A stretch of DNA of 64,000 bases from the NCBI RefSeq assembly GCF_001552275.1, contig NZ_BCQW01000004.1, forward strand, positions 62,001-126,000, read 5' to 3'. A model generated the notes under the pieces. The model made no database searches, had not been told where the DNA came from, and was given only the letters and a program-made list of their open reading frames with translations. Each line of letters begins with the position of its first letter. Position 1 is the first letter of the stretch. Source of the DNA: Amphibacillus sediminis NBRC 103570. Its GTDB lineage: Bacteria; Bacillota; Bacilli; Bacillales; Amphibacillaceae. Shown in pieces: positions 54,930-64,000 of the stretch. The position numbers and the translations under genes are program-made.

Positions 54930-57386
54930 ATGTCTGATAATTTTGGCTTAAAGATTGGCATTGAGGGAGAAAAAGAGTTTAAGAATGCCCTTCGTGATAT
55001 CAATCAATCCTTTAAGGTTCTAGGTAGTGAGATGAAACTCGTGTCCTCGGAATTTGATAGAAATGATAAAAGTGTTCAGGCGATAACCGCTCGAAATGAA
55101 GTTTTGAACAAAGCCATTGAAGCACAGAAGGATAAAATCTCTACACTGGAAGCCGCTCTAAAAAATGCTTCTGAGAGCTTTGGCGAGAACGATAGACGTA
55201 CACAAAATTGGGCTATTCAGCTGAATAATGCAAAAGCCCAACTTAATGATATGGAACGAGAACTAGAAGAGACAGCTGATGAAGCAGATGATCTTGGAGA
55301 GGAACTTGAGGATACAGGTAATATTGCAGATGAGACTGGTAGCAAGTTTGAGAAGCTGGGCGGTGTCCTTAAAGGTATCGGTGTGGCGATGGGTACAGTT
55401 GCTGTTGCCGCAGGAGCTGCTGCGATTAAGCTTGGTAAAGAGGTAGTTGCTCAGTTCGGAGAGTTAGAACAGAACCTCGGTGGCTCTGAGGCAGTATTCG
55501 GTCAATATGCCGCATCAATTCAAAAAGATGGTGAAGAGGCTTACAAAAATCTCGGTGTTTCCCAAAGTGAGTATCTTGCTACGGCAAACAAAATGGGTGC
55601 ATTGTTCCAAGGCTCTGGCATAGAACAGCGCAAAAGCCTTGAACTGACAGAAAAAGCTATGCAACGAGCAGCGGATATGGCATCTGTAATGGGTATTGAT
55701 ATGCAAGTGGCACTGGACTCAGTAGCAGGAGCAGCAAAGGGTAATTTCACCATGATGGATAACCTTGGTGTTGCTATGAATGCTACCAATATCGAGGCCT
55801 ATGCACTGGCAAAAGGCCTAGATTTCACTTGGAATACAGCTACACAAGCAGAAAAAGCTGAAGTCGCAATGCAAATGTTCTTTGAAAACACAGAGCAATA
55901 TGCAGGGAACTTTGCACGAGAGTCAACAGAAACCGTCACAGGTTCGCTTGGTTTACTCCAAGCCGCACTCGGCTCGTTTACAGCAGGACTTGGCAATGCT
56001 GATGCAGATATGACGAATTTGACACAGAATCTTGTAGATGCATTTCAATCGGTTGTTGCTAATATTGTCCCAGTTTTAGAGAATATCGTAACTGCATTAC
56101 CTACGGCAACAGGTGCGATATTATCAGCTGTGGGAGACTTGCTTCCTATGCTTCTGAGGACTGTTACGGAACTGTTTTCTCAAGTACTGGGGGCAATTCT
56201 GAGTCTTTTGCCAGAACTCATACCAGCCACTGTTGAAGCTGTAATGACGATTGTTGGGGCATTGATTGATAATCTTCCACTCCTAATTAATGCTGCAGTG
56301 GAACTGGTCACTGCACTTGTAGAAGGCATCGGGTTGGCTTTACCAAAACTCATACCAGCAACAGTTCTTGCTGTAACACAGATTGTACAAGGATTAACTG
56401 ACAACTTGCCAATGGTACTGGAGGCAGCCTTTCAGCTTATTATGGGGCTTGCCCAAGGTCTAGTTGACGCTATTCCGCAGTTAATTGCCGCATTACCCGC
56501 CATCATTACCGCTTTAGTTGACTTTATTATTGGTTCCATTCCGCAGATTATCGATGCAGGTATACAGCTTTTGGTTTCACTAGTTGAAGCATTGCCGGAA
56601 ATCATTGCAGCAATAGTTGCTGCAATCCCACAGATAATTGATGGTTTAGTTAAGGCGATACTTAGCTCAATCCCCCAAATAATTGATGCCGGGGTGAATC
56701 TGTTGATTTCCTTAATTCAAAATTTACCACTCATCATCACTACTGTGGTGGCGGCGATACCTAAGATTATTACCTCGCTTGTCAATGCAATTATTGGCAG
56801 CATCCCACAGATAATTCAGGCGGGTATCCAACTTTTAGTATCACTGATTAAAAACCTACCTACTATTATCGTAGAAGTTGTCAAAGCTGTCCCACAGATA
56901 ATCGTAGCTTTAGTTAAGGGTTTTACGGGTTCAATTGGGCAGATGGCTCAAGTTGGTGGCAATCTTATCAAAGGTCTATGGCAAGGGATCTCTGATGCGG
57001 GAGCATGGCTCTGGGGGAAAATATCTGGTTTCTTTGGTGGTGTGGTGGATAAAATCAAAAACTTCTTTGGTATTCGTTCACCTTCTGCACTTTTTGCAGG
57101 ACTTGGTGACAATATGGCACAAGGGCTTGGTCAAGGTTTTGAGAAGACGATGGCGCAGGTTGGTGAGGATATGCAAAATGCTATCCCCACAGACTTTAGC
57201 ACACCAGGTATAAACCTTAGAAGTTCTATCAATGGGTCAGTCGGTACTGGGGGTTTTGGTGGTTCGCTTATCACCATACAGCAGATGATAGTTCGATCCG
57301 AGGACGATATCCGCAGGATTTCACAGGAACTGTATAACTTGATGGAAACCGGATCGAGGGCACAAGGACGATTCAATCCCGCTTAA
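54930..57386 (+). CDS. Tail tape measure protein
   Basis: An 818-residue protein that sets tail length. Residues ~1-130 are coiled coil (QAITARNEVLNKAIEAQKDK), ~150-330 has the FxVAG-like conserved part (GSEAVFGQYAASIQKDG, SEYLATANKMGALFQG), ~370-665 is a strongly hydrophobic helical section with 44-residue repeats, and the end has FFGIRSPSALFAGLGDNMAQGLGQGF. AAAGGAGGG precedes the ATG. The predicted tail is that of a short-to-medium siphovirus, by length. Confidence 0.93.
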   Translation: MSDNFGLKIGIEGEKEFKNALRDINQSFKVLGSEMKLVSSEFDRNDKSVQAITARNEVLNKAIEAQKDKISTLEAALKNASESFGENDRRTQNWAIQLNNAKAQLNDMERELEETADEADDLGEELEDTGNIADETGSKFEKLGGVLKGIGVAMGTVAVAAGAAAIKLGKEVVAQFGELEQNLGGSEAVFGQYAASIQKDGEEAYKNLGVSQSEYLATANKMGALFQGSGIEQRKSLELTEKAMQRAADMASVMGIDMQVALDSVAGAAKGNFTMMDNLGVAMNATNIEAYALAKGLDFTWNTATQAEKAEVAMQMFFENTEQYAGNFARESTETVTGSLGLLQAALGSFTAGLGNADADMTNLTQNLVDAFQSVVANIVPVLENIVTALPTATGAILSAVGDLLPMLLRTVTELFSQVLGAILSLLPELIPATVEAVMTIVGALIDNLPLLINAAVELVTALVEGIGLALPKLIPATVLAVTQIVQGLTDNLPMVLEAAFQLIMGLAQGLVDAIPQLIAALPAIITALVDFIIGSIPQIIDAGIQLLVSLVEALPEIIAAIVAAIPQIIDGLVKAILSSIPQIIDAGVNLLISLIQNLPLIITTVVAAIPKIITSLVNAIIGSIPQIIQAGIQLLVSLIKNLPTIIVEVVKAVPQIIVALVKGFTGSIGQMAQVGGNLIKGLWQGISDAGAWLWGKISGFFGGVVDKIKNFFGIRSPSALFAGLGDNMAQGLGQGFEKTMAQVGEDMQNAIPTDFSTPGINLRSSINGSVGTGGFGGSLITIQQMIVRSEDDIRRISQELYNLMETGSRAQGRFNPA
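56538..56933 (+). repeat. Three 132-base tandem repeats in the tape measure gene
   Basis: Units at 56538-56669, 56670-56801 and 56802-56933 each encode 44 residues beginning IPQII(D/Q)AG and containing LP.II. The protein is much more alike than the DNA. A less regular version of the repeat lies before the first unit. Confidence 0.85.
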
Positions 57387-57401
57387 GGAAGGAGGATGAA
57401 A

Positions 57402-58175
57402 ATGGGGTTCACATTTAACGGCATATCATCGCAATCAATGAATATAAATGCTAGGCTTACAAACTGGCAAGCATCGCCCTCATTGAGAAATTCCTTTGTA
57501 ACGATACCTGGCAAGCCTGGTATTGCTGACTTTGGTAGCGATAGTGCAGAAAAAATAATCACAGTTCATTGTAATGTCTACCCACAATATAAATTTTCTA
57601 AATTGGTATCTGTTATGGATAACCTTGCTGATTGGCTGAATCCTGAACGTGGGGTGCAACAACTTGTGTTGGACGATGTACCTGACCGTTATTTCATTGC
57701 CCGTCTGTCAGAAGCAGTAGACTGTGACAGACTCATTCTTTCAGCCGGTGCATTTGATTTGAAATTTGTTTGCCCAGATCCCCATGCCTACGCTTTAACG
57801 GATGAAACCTATACCATAACAGCCGAGGGAGAAAATATCGTTACAAGGCTAAAAGGCAATGCCGACTCCGAACCAGTGTATTTGATAAAAGGAATAATTC
57901 CTTCAGGAACAAACACATATGCTTCCATTCAGACTAACAATGAAGAAATTCGTGTTATTGGTCCTTTGTATGATGGTGAAACATTAATAATTGATACAGG
58001 AAAGGTCACAGCAAAGGTCGTTGATACTAGTGGTGAGACACTACGTAACGGCCTACCGCTTATGCAAGAACTTAATTTTCCTGTGCTTCGTAAGGGTAAC
58101 AATACTGTGACGATTACTCCTGTAGGGGCGGATTTTATGGAGCTTAAAATACAAGCAAAAAGCCGATGGAGGTGA
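57402..58175 (+). CDS. Distal tail protein (Dit)
   Basis: A 257-residue baseplate hub protein. It opens GFTFNGISSQSMNINARL and continues SPSLRNSFVTIPGKPG, then VHCNVYPQYKFSKLV, the Dit N-terminal domain; the rest is the galectin-like part. I start it at 57402, since the ATG at 57396 abuts GGAGG. It should join tail tube to the endopeptidase below. Confidence 0.88.
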   Translation: MGFTFNGISSQSMNINARLTNWQASPSLRNSFVTIPGKPGIADFGSDSAEKIITVHCNVYPQYKFSKLVSVMDNLADWLNPERGVQQLVLDDVPDRYFIARLSEAVDCDRLILSAGAFDLKFVCPDPHAYALTDETYTITAEGENIVTRLKGNADSEPVYLIKGIIPSGTNTYASIQTNNEEIRVIGPLYDGETLIIDTGKVTAKVVDTSGETLRNGLPLMQELNFPVLRKGNNTVTITPVGADFMELKIQAKSRWR

Positions 58176-58180
58176 TGTAA

Positions 58181-60700
58181 ATGGCAATTAAATCAATATT
58201 GACATCACAAACTGACTTTACGGGTGAGTTTCCTGTAAGCGAGAATACACTTGCTCTTTGGCGATTCAATGAGTCTGGACCCGACTCCGATGTTAAACTT
58301 GTCGATGCGAGTGGTCATGGTCGGCACATCGCTATATCGGGCTGGTCTGGCACATCGGCAAGTCTCCCAAATGGTCGCTATGGACGTTTTTTTCGCCAGA
58401 ATATTGTTAATCCGACATCAGAGAAAACCTACTTGATTGCAAAGAATGATGGTACATTTTTCTCCAATTTAGGCGATAAAATCGCAGTAGGTGGATGGAT
58501 AAACCCAACTACCTACTCTGTAGGACAGACATTTATTCCGCTGTTTAATACAAGACAAGGTCCGGGTCAACCTATTCTATACTTGTCCCTGTACCAAGGC
58601 AGACCTCGAATGATGTTATATAACTCTTCTGGTTCACTGATCCTCGACCAGAGTGAAACACCAAGTTTTAACATGGTTAATGGTGGATGGTACTTTATTG
58701 CAGCAATTATTGAAGTGAATGCCAAGGCATCGCAGTTTATTCTATGTAACCGAGCAGACGGAACGGTCTGGATTGCACCCAAACGGACATTCACGGGAAC
58801 ATTAAATCCATCTTGTACAGCAGACATTGTGATTGGAATGCATGCAAATCAGTATTATTATGCAGGTGGATTTGATGATTGGTTTATCGAAGTGAATTCA
58901 CAGCTTACAATTGAGGATTTAGAACGCCATTTCAAACAGTCATTGCTTGCCAATGGCGGTGATACTAGTGGTGCGATTGATGCTATTACAGAACCTGGTG
59001 TGGTAACTCTCCTCAAAGATAATAACAACAGATATCCTGAAGTTGGGCAACTTACGACTATAGCTGCAGAATGTTCTCTTGCGGGTAGTGGTCGAGTGTC
59101 TGTAACTTCGGAGTATACAGCAGGCGTGACTTCTATTTCTACTATAGAGACGGCTACGTCAGACGATTTGCAGGATTGGTCGGCGTGGCAGGAGGTGGGT
59201 TCCAACGGTGAACTGATTTCTCCAAACCGTAACTTTATTCGTTATAGGATTACACTTACAACTATTGATCCCTTGGTTACACCGAAACTTTTGGATATCA
59301 CACTTCACGACATACCGAAAGCTCCATATGAAAAACTGGGTTTTGCTAGACCTGTCGTGCTGGACGAGAATGGCGCATGGGAAGCAGTACTTGAAAATGC
59401 ATATGACATCATCGTAACGGGAGAGATTAATGGCGCAGATACTTTGGAATTCAAACTGCCATGGAATGATAGTAAACGTGTATATTTAGATAATGAAAAA
59501 CAGGTTCAGGTTGCATATGACATTTATCGCATAAGGACACTGACAGATGAAAAAGGAGCAGATGGAACAGGGATTCTGACCACCGTATATGCGGAAGCAG
59601 CATTTTATGATTTGACCTTTTCAGATGAAAAACAGCCGCGAGAGTTTAATGCCGATTTACCCTCTGTTCCAATGAGTTATGCGTTGGAAGGCACAGGATG
59701 GTCTCTTGGTGTAGTTGATGTCACTACCAAACGGACATGGCAATGCCAAGAGAAGAATGCATTGGCCATACTCAGAATGACGCAACAGATTCACGGTGGA
59801 GACTTAGTATTTGATAGTCGAAACCGTCTTGTAAATTTACTTACATTTAGTGGTAGAGATAGTGGTGCATTATTTGCCTATAAGAAAAACCTTACAGGTA
59901 TCAAGAGGGTTGTTGATACCCGCTCTCTGGTGACAAGGCTATATGCCCATGGTAAAGATGGCATGACCTTTGCCACGATCAATAGTGGCAAGGAATATGT
60001 AGAAAACTATGAATATTGCAATGAGGTGCGGGTTTCAACACTCGATCTTTCGAATTTCACAAATCCTTATCAAATGCTTGAGTTTACGAATATGCGACTC
60101 GCAGAATTTTCAAAGCCCCGTGTTTCCTATGTGCTATCAGCGATGGATTTGTCTGTGCTGACAGGTTATGAGCATGAAAGGTGGTCACTTGGCGACATTG
60201 TGACGGTGGATGATAGAGATTTGAATCTTACTATCAAAACAAGGGTTGTTCGCAGACAATACAATCTTCAGGAGCCATGGAAAACTGTACTTGAATTATC
60301 ATCAAAACTTCGTGAACTTGGGGATACGTCTTCTAGCATTCTCGCTGATCAGCTCGGCCAAAGCAACCTCATTGGGCAGGAAATTAAAGATATGGTGCCG
60401 TTTAACCATCTGCGTAATAGTAGAGCAGACGATGGCTTTGCTTATTGGCAGAATTCAGGTTTTGAGGTGGACACTGAAAAAGGTGTGACAGGTACAGCTT
60501 CATTTAAAGCGGTAGGTTCTGCAACCTCTACAAAAAGTATGGCTCAAACAGTATACCCTGCATCCCGCCGTAACTACACCATATCAGCACAAATAGGATC
60601 AGAAAATCTCCAAAAAGGTATAGATGGACAAGTGGGTATCGAGGTAGTATTTGAGTTTGAAGATGGAACTACTGAAACGAGATTTATTGACCTGTTTTAA
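58181..60700 (+). CDS. Tail endopeptidase (Tal) with N-terminal LamG-like domain
   Basis: An 839-residue tail-tip protein. Residues ~20-255 look like a concanavalin/LamG fold (LALWRFNESGPDSDVKLVDA, WINPTTYSVGQT, IVIGMHANQYYYAGGFDDWF). About 390-690 is the prophage endopeptidase tail domain (TGEINGADTLEFKLPWND, WQCQEKNALAILR, LVTRLYAHGKDG). The end, from FNHLRNSRADDGFAYWQ, is carbohydrate-binding-like. The LamG part is before the endopeptidase, which is less usual. It likely touches the host surface first. Confidence 0.85.
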   Translation: MAIKSILTSQTDFTGEFPVSENTLALWRFNESGPDSDVKLVDASGHGRHIAISGWSGTSASLPNGRYGRFFRQNIVNPTSEKTYLIAKNDGTFFSNLGDKIAVGGWINPTTYSVGQTFIPLFNTRQGPGQPILYLSLYQGRPRMMLYNSSGSLILDQSETPSFNMVNGGWYFIAAIIEVNAKASQFILCNRADGTVWIAPKRTFTGTLNPSCTADIVIGMHANQYYYAGGFDDWFIEVNSQLTIEDLERHFKQSLLANGGDTSGAIDAITEPGVVTLLKDNNNRYPEVGQLTTIAAECSLAGSGRVSVTSEYTAGVTSISTIETATSDDLQDWSAWQEVGSNGELISPNRNFIRYRITLTTIDPLVTPKLLDITLHDIPKAPYEKLGFARPVVLDENGAWEAVLENAYDIIVTGEINGADTLEFKLPWNDSKRVYLDNEKQVQVAYDIYRIRTLTDEKGADGTGILTTVYAEAAFYDLTFSDEKQPREFNADLPSVPMSYALEGTGWSLGVVDVTTKRTWQCQEKNALAILRMTQQIHGGDLVFDSRNRLVNLLTFSGRDSGALFAYKKNLTGIKRVVDTRSLVTRLYAHGKDGMTFATINSGKEYVENYEYCNEVRVSTLDLSNFTNPYQMLEFTNMRLAEFSKPRVSYVLSAMDLSVLTGYEHERWSLGDIVTVDDRDLNLTIKTRVVRRQYNLQEPWKTVLELSSKLRELGDTSSSILADQLGQSNLIGQEIKDMVPFNHLRNSRADDGFAYWQNSGFEVDTEKGVTGTASFKAVGSATSTKSMAQTVYPASRRNYTISAQIGSENLQKGIDGQVGIEVVFEFEDGTTETRFIDLF

Positions 60701-60718
60701 GAAAGGATGGTGATTGAT

Positions 60719-60913
60719 TTGGCTGTATTTCAACAAATTGCTCGTGATGCAACACCTAAAGGGTATGGGAAGCTTCACTCTATCACCATTCGGTTGGTAG
60801 TTTCAAACTGCACGGGAGAAGTATATTTCACTGACATTATGCTGCAGGCAGGTTCTATAGCCACTGGCTGGGTCGGTCATGTATGCGAAATCAAGTGGAC
60901 GAACGACGGGTAG
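60719..60913 (+). CDS. Small tail-associated protein
   Basis: About 64 residues. VSNCTGEVYFTDIMLQAGSIATGW is alike to ITNCTGSIYFTDLQLQEGDKLTGY in the next gene. The start is uncertain: an ATG at 60707 is close to its ribosome site, a TTG at 60719 has AAAGGATGG upstream. It could also be a piece detached from the endopeptidase gene, whose end shows the matching carbohydrate-binding style. Role unknown. Confidence 0.6.
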   Translation: MAVFQQIARDATPKGYGKLHSITIRLVVSNCTGEVYFTDIMLQAGSIATGWVGHVCEIKWTNDG

Positions 60914-60922
60914 GTGATGGCT

Positions 60923-61492
60923 ATGCAGGAAAGTAATTTTATACGTTTTGCGGAAGTCATAAAAGTAAAATCAGAAAAGCGTATAGTTAGTATAACTGTG
61001 CGTCCCCTTATTACCAACTGTACGGGTTCGATTTATTTCACCGACCTACAACTTCAGGAGGGTGACAAGCTGACAGGATACACGCTACACACGGAAACGT
61101 TCCTAAAGCATTCGCCTAATCCGGTACGTTTCCACAATGGTGTAGTCCGTAGTGGAGACACAATCATTATTTTTAACCTCGGAGAAACTTCAAGCGGGCT
61201 AGATTGTTATATCTACCCCCTGCAAGCTATGGAAGCTGGCAGTATTCAGCTTTCACAGGGGATGGGTTCACATAAGGTAAAATTTGATTCAGAGGCTTAC
61301 CCAGGTGATGAATTTGCACTAAAGGCTTCAACAAGAGAGTGTTTGAGAAACGGCTATCCCACGCCGAAGCATGGATTCTATCAATACACAGCTGCTACTG
61401 ATAGTAAGCACCAAGTGAAGCTACAAGACAGAAAATCTGCTAGGGTATATTTCGAATACAAAGAAATGCTGAAAGGGGATCTGCGTCCATGA
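60923..61492 (+). CDS. Tail accessory protein
   Basis: A 189-residue protein. The first ~55 residues form the domain shared with the gene before it (NCTG(S/E)(I/V)YFTD). The rest (HNGVVRSGDTIIIFNLGETSSGLDCYIYPL, ALKASTRECLRNGYPTPKHGF) is not recognised. It overlaps the glycosidase gene by four bases. Probably part of the tail tip. GTG 60914 and ATG 60917 are alternative starts. Confidence 0.65.
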   Translation: MQESNFIRFAEVIKVKSEKRIVSITVRPLITNCTGSIYFTDLQLQEGDKLTGYTLHTETFLKHSPNPVRFHNGVVRSGDTIIIFNLGETSSGLDCYIYPLQAMEAGSIQLSQGMGSHKVKFDSEAYPGDEFALKASTRECLRNGYPTPKHGFYQYTAATDSKHQVKLQDRKSARVYFEYKEMLKGDLRP

Positions 61493-63957
61493 AAGATTAT
61501 ATTAAGGGTAAACGCTGTATGGTATGGTCCTTCATGGGCAATGCTCGGATGTATCAGGCTTTGAACGATTACGGTGCCCGCTTAGATACTGTTGGTATTT
61601 TCACTTTTGAGGTAGACATCACAGGCACGATAATGGAAACAGGTACTAGCGTTTCTTCCCTTACTCCATATCGTACAAAGTGGCCACATATCAAATGGTT
61701 ACTTACCATTATGAATCATGGGACAGAGAGCATATTTACGGCTCTGAGAAATAACGAAGGTGGTGCAAAGTCGAAATTCCTCTCAGAAATAGTACGTATT
61801 ATGAACAAATACCCTTGGTGTGCAGGTGTAGATATCGATTTAGAGCGCGGTGGTGGATTTGAGAACCGTGCTGCCGCAAATGCTCTATTCGCTGATATAT
61901 ACTCGACTGTTAAAAACTATGATTCATCAAAACTAGTAAATATCTGCTTACCTGGAATGACGGGTGTGCAAGGCTCGGTTGGTGGAGAAAATTGGTGTGT
62001 TTATGCCGACCTTAACGATTATTGTGATACGGCAGCAATCATGAGTTATGGCATGGCATGGGCAGGTTCAGCTCCAGGCCCAGTATCACCAAGGAGCTGG
62101 CTTGAAGGTATCTACAATTATGCTATTACAGCTATGTCACCACAAAAAGTATATATGGGTTTACCTGGTTACGGTTGGAATTGGCAGATTTACGACTATC
62201 CATCCAACCTAGGTAAGACTTATCGCGGTACATCGAACACTTACTATGCAGCTAAGAACTGGATGACTGGGGTGTATAACTTTACAAATGATCAGCCTCC
62301 ACAACCATTTATCCCAATCATTTCCTACTGGGATGATCACGATAAAGTACCATGGGCGCTGCCACATGTCTACGATTATATGGAAGGCTGGGATGCAGTA
62401 TCACGAGAAGCTCCTATTATTGCTGAAACATATAATCGGCGAAAATATCTTACTTGTTATGGGAAAACACAAAAGTCGGAGTTTGGAACTATATATGTTA
62501 ACCGAGATGGTGAACCAGACAGCTACACAGATGGTGTTGTGGTTGGTAATGGAATGATCACTCTTTCGTCAAGTGAAGGTAAAGCGGAGTACAACTTTAC
62601 AATTGACAAATCAGGTACTTATGATGTAGTTGTACAGCTTTGCTTTCCGTTCTGGGATAAGAATGGTATCACAATTGCAATTGACGGTACAGTGGTTAGC
62701 TACTCAGAGAATCGTCTGTGGTGGCCATACTGGAGGAAAACTTTCTGGGCAGAACTTGCCACTAATGTAAATCTCCTAGCAGGAACACATAGCATCACGA
62801 TTGAAGGTGGTGTAGTTGGTACTCAATTTTATGGTTTCCGGGTTTGTTCTAATTTTAGTGAATATCCTTCTGCTGGAGAGGCAACCTTCAGTTTATCTCC
62901 ACGAAGCTTCAAAGACGTAAATGGTAACATGGCTGTTCCCGACAAAGGGTTTAAGCTTACTACAGAGGTTTTGCGCCGTAAGCCGGATTCAGCGTTAGCT
63001 TGGTATGAAGACTTTAGAGATCCCGTCATCCTGCCAGAAAGCTACTGGCAGACGTTATCGGGGAGTTGGAGTGTATGGCAAAATCCTGATGACAATGGCA
63101 ATCGCCCGTATTCTCAGCTTGAAGGAAGTGGTCAGCTTGCCTGGAAATACGACAGCTTTAGTGATGTGCATATTCGTGCTAGAATTGCCTTTCCTATGAG
63201 CGGTAGCGGAAGAGCAGGAGTGTTTTGTGGGAATGTGTTTTGTTGTATCAACATTGATGCCCAACAAGTGGAGCTTTACCAAGGCTCTACATTACTTGGT
63301 AGTTATCCGGCAAGTTACTATAAGACTTCAGATGCTGACATCCGCACCAATCCGAATATGTATCTCATTGAAATGAGGAAACGTGGAAATAAGGTGCGTG
63401 TCTACTCTGGGAATTCCAACACACTTCGTTTTACTGCAAACATCTCAAGTACGGGTGGCTATTGTGGGATTCAGTCCGATGGGCATATAAAATGTGAACT
63501 TCTCCGCTTGGGAGATGCATGGACTTATGAACCTTACGAAGCCTTTGATGTCACCATGCCAGACGGATCACTTATGCAGTATGGCAGAATTGCTAGGAAT
63601 GGTGTAACTTGGGATAGTAAGTTTCATGTATTTACTCTTACAGCTGATGTAGAGGAAGCCTCCACCAGAAGTGAGGATATTTCCATGGATTATGACTTTT
63701 ATCATAGTAATCTCTTGCAGATACCATGCAATGCAGATTATACAGCGAAGGTTATACCAAAGGATATAAACGTCTGGATATCTCGGTTGTTTCTCGGTGA
63801 TGCAGATGGCTTTTCAATTTTGTACTATCAAGATGTGGATTCACTGGTCTACTGGTCAAACGAAGCGGCTTATCGTTGGGACCTACGGGGTATTGCTATC
63901 TGGTCATTGGGACAGGAAGATATGCGGCTATGGGAAGCTTTGCCAAAGCAAATATAG
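61489..63957 (+). CDS. Tail-associated GH18 glycosyl hydrolase
   Basis: An 822-residue enzyme. The N-terminal ~320 residues are a family 18 TIM barrel: AGVDIDLE gives the DxDxE active site (Asp115, Asp117, Glu119), with later AAIMSYGMAW and YMGLPGYGWNW. This family cuts chitin or peptidoglycan glycans; here it likely opens the cell wall for DNA entry. Residues ~330-460 look like a carbohydrate-binding beta domain, and the C-terminal ~350 contain a LamG-like part. Complete here, with 43 bases of the window left after the stop. Confidence 0.85.
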   Translation: MKDYIKGKRCMVWSFMGNARMYQALNDYGARLDTVGIFTFEVDITGTIMETGTSVSSLTPYRTKWPHIKWLLTIMNHGTESIFTALRNNEGGAKSKFLSEIVRIMNKYPWCAGVDIDLERGGGFENRAAANALFADIYSTVKNYDSSKLVNICLPGMTGVQGSVGGENWCVYADLNDYCDTAAIMSYGMAWAGSAPGPVSPRSWLEGIYNYAITAMSPQKVYMGLPGYGWNWQIYDYPSNLGKTYRGTSNTYYAAKNWMTGVYNFTNDQPPQPFIPIISYWDDHDKVPWALPHVYDYMEGWDAVSREAPIIAETYNRRKYLTCYGKTQKSEFGTIYVNRDGEPDSYTDGVVVGNGMITLSSSEGKAEYNFTIDKSGTYDVVVQLCFPFWDKNGITIAIDGTVVSYSENRLWWPYWRKTFWAELATNVNLLAGTHSITIEGGVVGTQFYGFRVCSNFSEYPSAGEATFSLSPRSFKDVNGNMAVPDKGFKLTTEVLRRKPDSALAWYEDFRDPVILPESYWQTLSGSWSVWQNPDDNGNRPYSQLEGSGQLAWKYDSFSDVHIRARIAFPMSGSGRAGVFCGNVFCCINIDAQQVELYQGSTLLGSYPASYYKTSDADIRTNPNMYLIEMRKRGNKVRVYSGNSNTLRFTANISSTGGYCGIQSDGHIKCELLRLGDAWTYEPYEAFDVTMPDGSLMQYGRIARNGVTWDSKFHVFTLTADVEEASTRSEDISMDYDFYHSNLLQIPCNADYTAKVIPKDINVWISRLFLGDADGFSILYYQDVDSLVYWSNEAAYRWDLRGIAIWSLGQEDMRLWEALPKQI

Positions 63958-64000
63958 AGGAAAAATAAACTATAAAAGTATACGCTTGCCTATTTCGGTT

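Noticed and set aside
56538-56933. Regular repeats considered as a CRISPR array
   Set aside because: They are coding, contiguous with no spacers, and conserved mainly at the protein level. No CRISPR array was seen in the window.
29599-63957. Conjugative element instead of prophage
   Set aside because: No relaxase, coupling protein or VirB4-like gene is present, while a complete head-tail module is.

Overview
The first 18.4 kb is a conserved chromosomal segment of a low-GC Gram-positive bacterium, most likely a Bacillaceae member. The order yerB-yerC ... pcrB-pcrA-ligA-camS, gatC-gatA-gatB, dgkB, rlmCD is the Bacillus-type order, and PcrB and YerC point the same way. I cannot name the genus. 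An RpiR-type regulator lies on the minus strand at the left edge, and a Gfo/Idh/MocA oxidoreductase sits between yerC and pcrB. Several intergenic gaps hold stem-loops, including a three-way-junction-like element before gatC.

The 3' end of rlmCD (about 18.36-18.6 kb) marks the edge of a mobile region. A short serine recombinase and a 357-residue protein with a possible HEPN motif follow. Then, at 20.79-21.02 kb, a diverged second copy of the rlmCD 3' end appears with the same downstream motifs. This looks like tandem accretion of elements at one attachment site.

From 29.4 kb back to 21.0 kb, all on the minus strand, runs one compact operon: a small XRE regulator, a three-gene ABC-3C set (zinc-binding third component, 79-residue middle component, DUF2326 ABC ATPase), then the Mod and Res subunits of a type III restriction-modification system. 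The promoter in front of the regulator is recognisable and is overlapped by inverted repeats. I read this as a composite defence island.

From 29.6 kb to the right edge, all on the plus strand, lies a siphovirus-type prophage. Early and replication genes come first: a sigma-like protein, DUF2800, DUF2815, family A DNA polymerase, antirepressor, VapE primase/helicase, VRR-NUC and SNF2 helicase, with a repeat-rich origin candidate after vapE. A late regulator, HNH nuclease and P27 small terminase follow. About 5 kb of cargo comes next: MetK, a ParB-methylase fusion, a 230-residue protein, DUF4314, an amidoligase and a frameshifted gamma-glutamylcyclotransferase. Then come large terminase, portal, protease, HK97 capsid, connectors, tail tube, a frameshifted tail chaperone, tape measure, distal tail, tail endopeptidase and a GH18 glycosidase. 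Lysis genes and the prophage integrase are not in the window and probably lie beyond 64 kb.

The most interesting parts are the ABC-3C/type III operon, the layered insertions at rlmCD, and the phage amidoligase cassette, in which two genes share a C-terminal module and a promoter-like upstream element.
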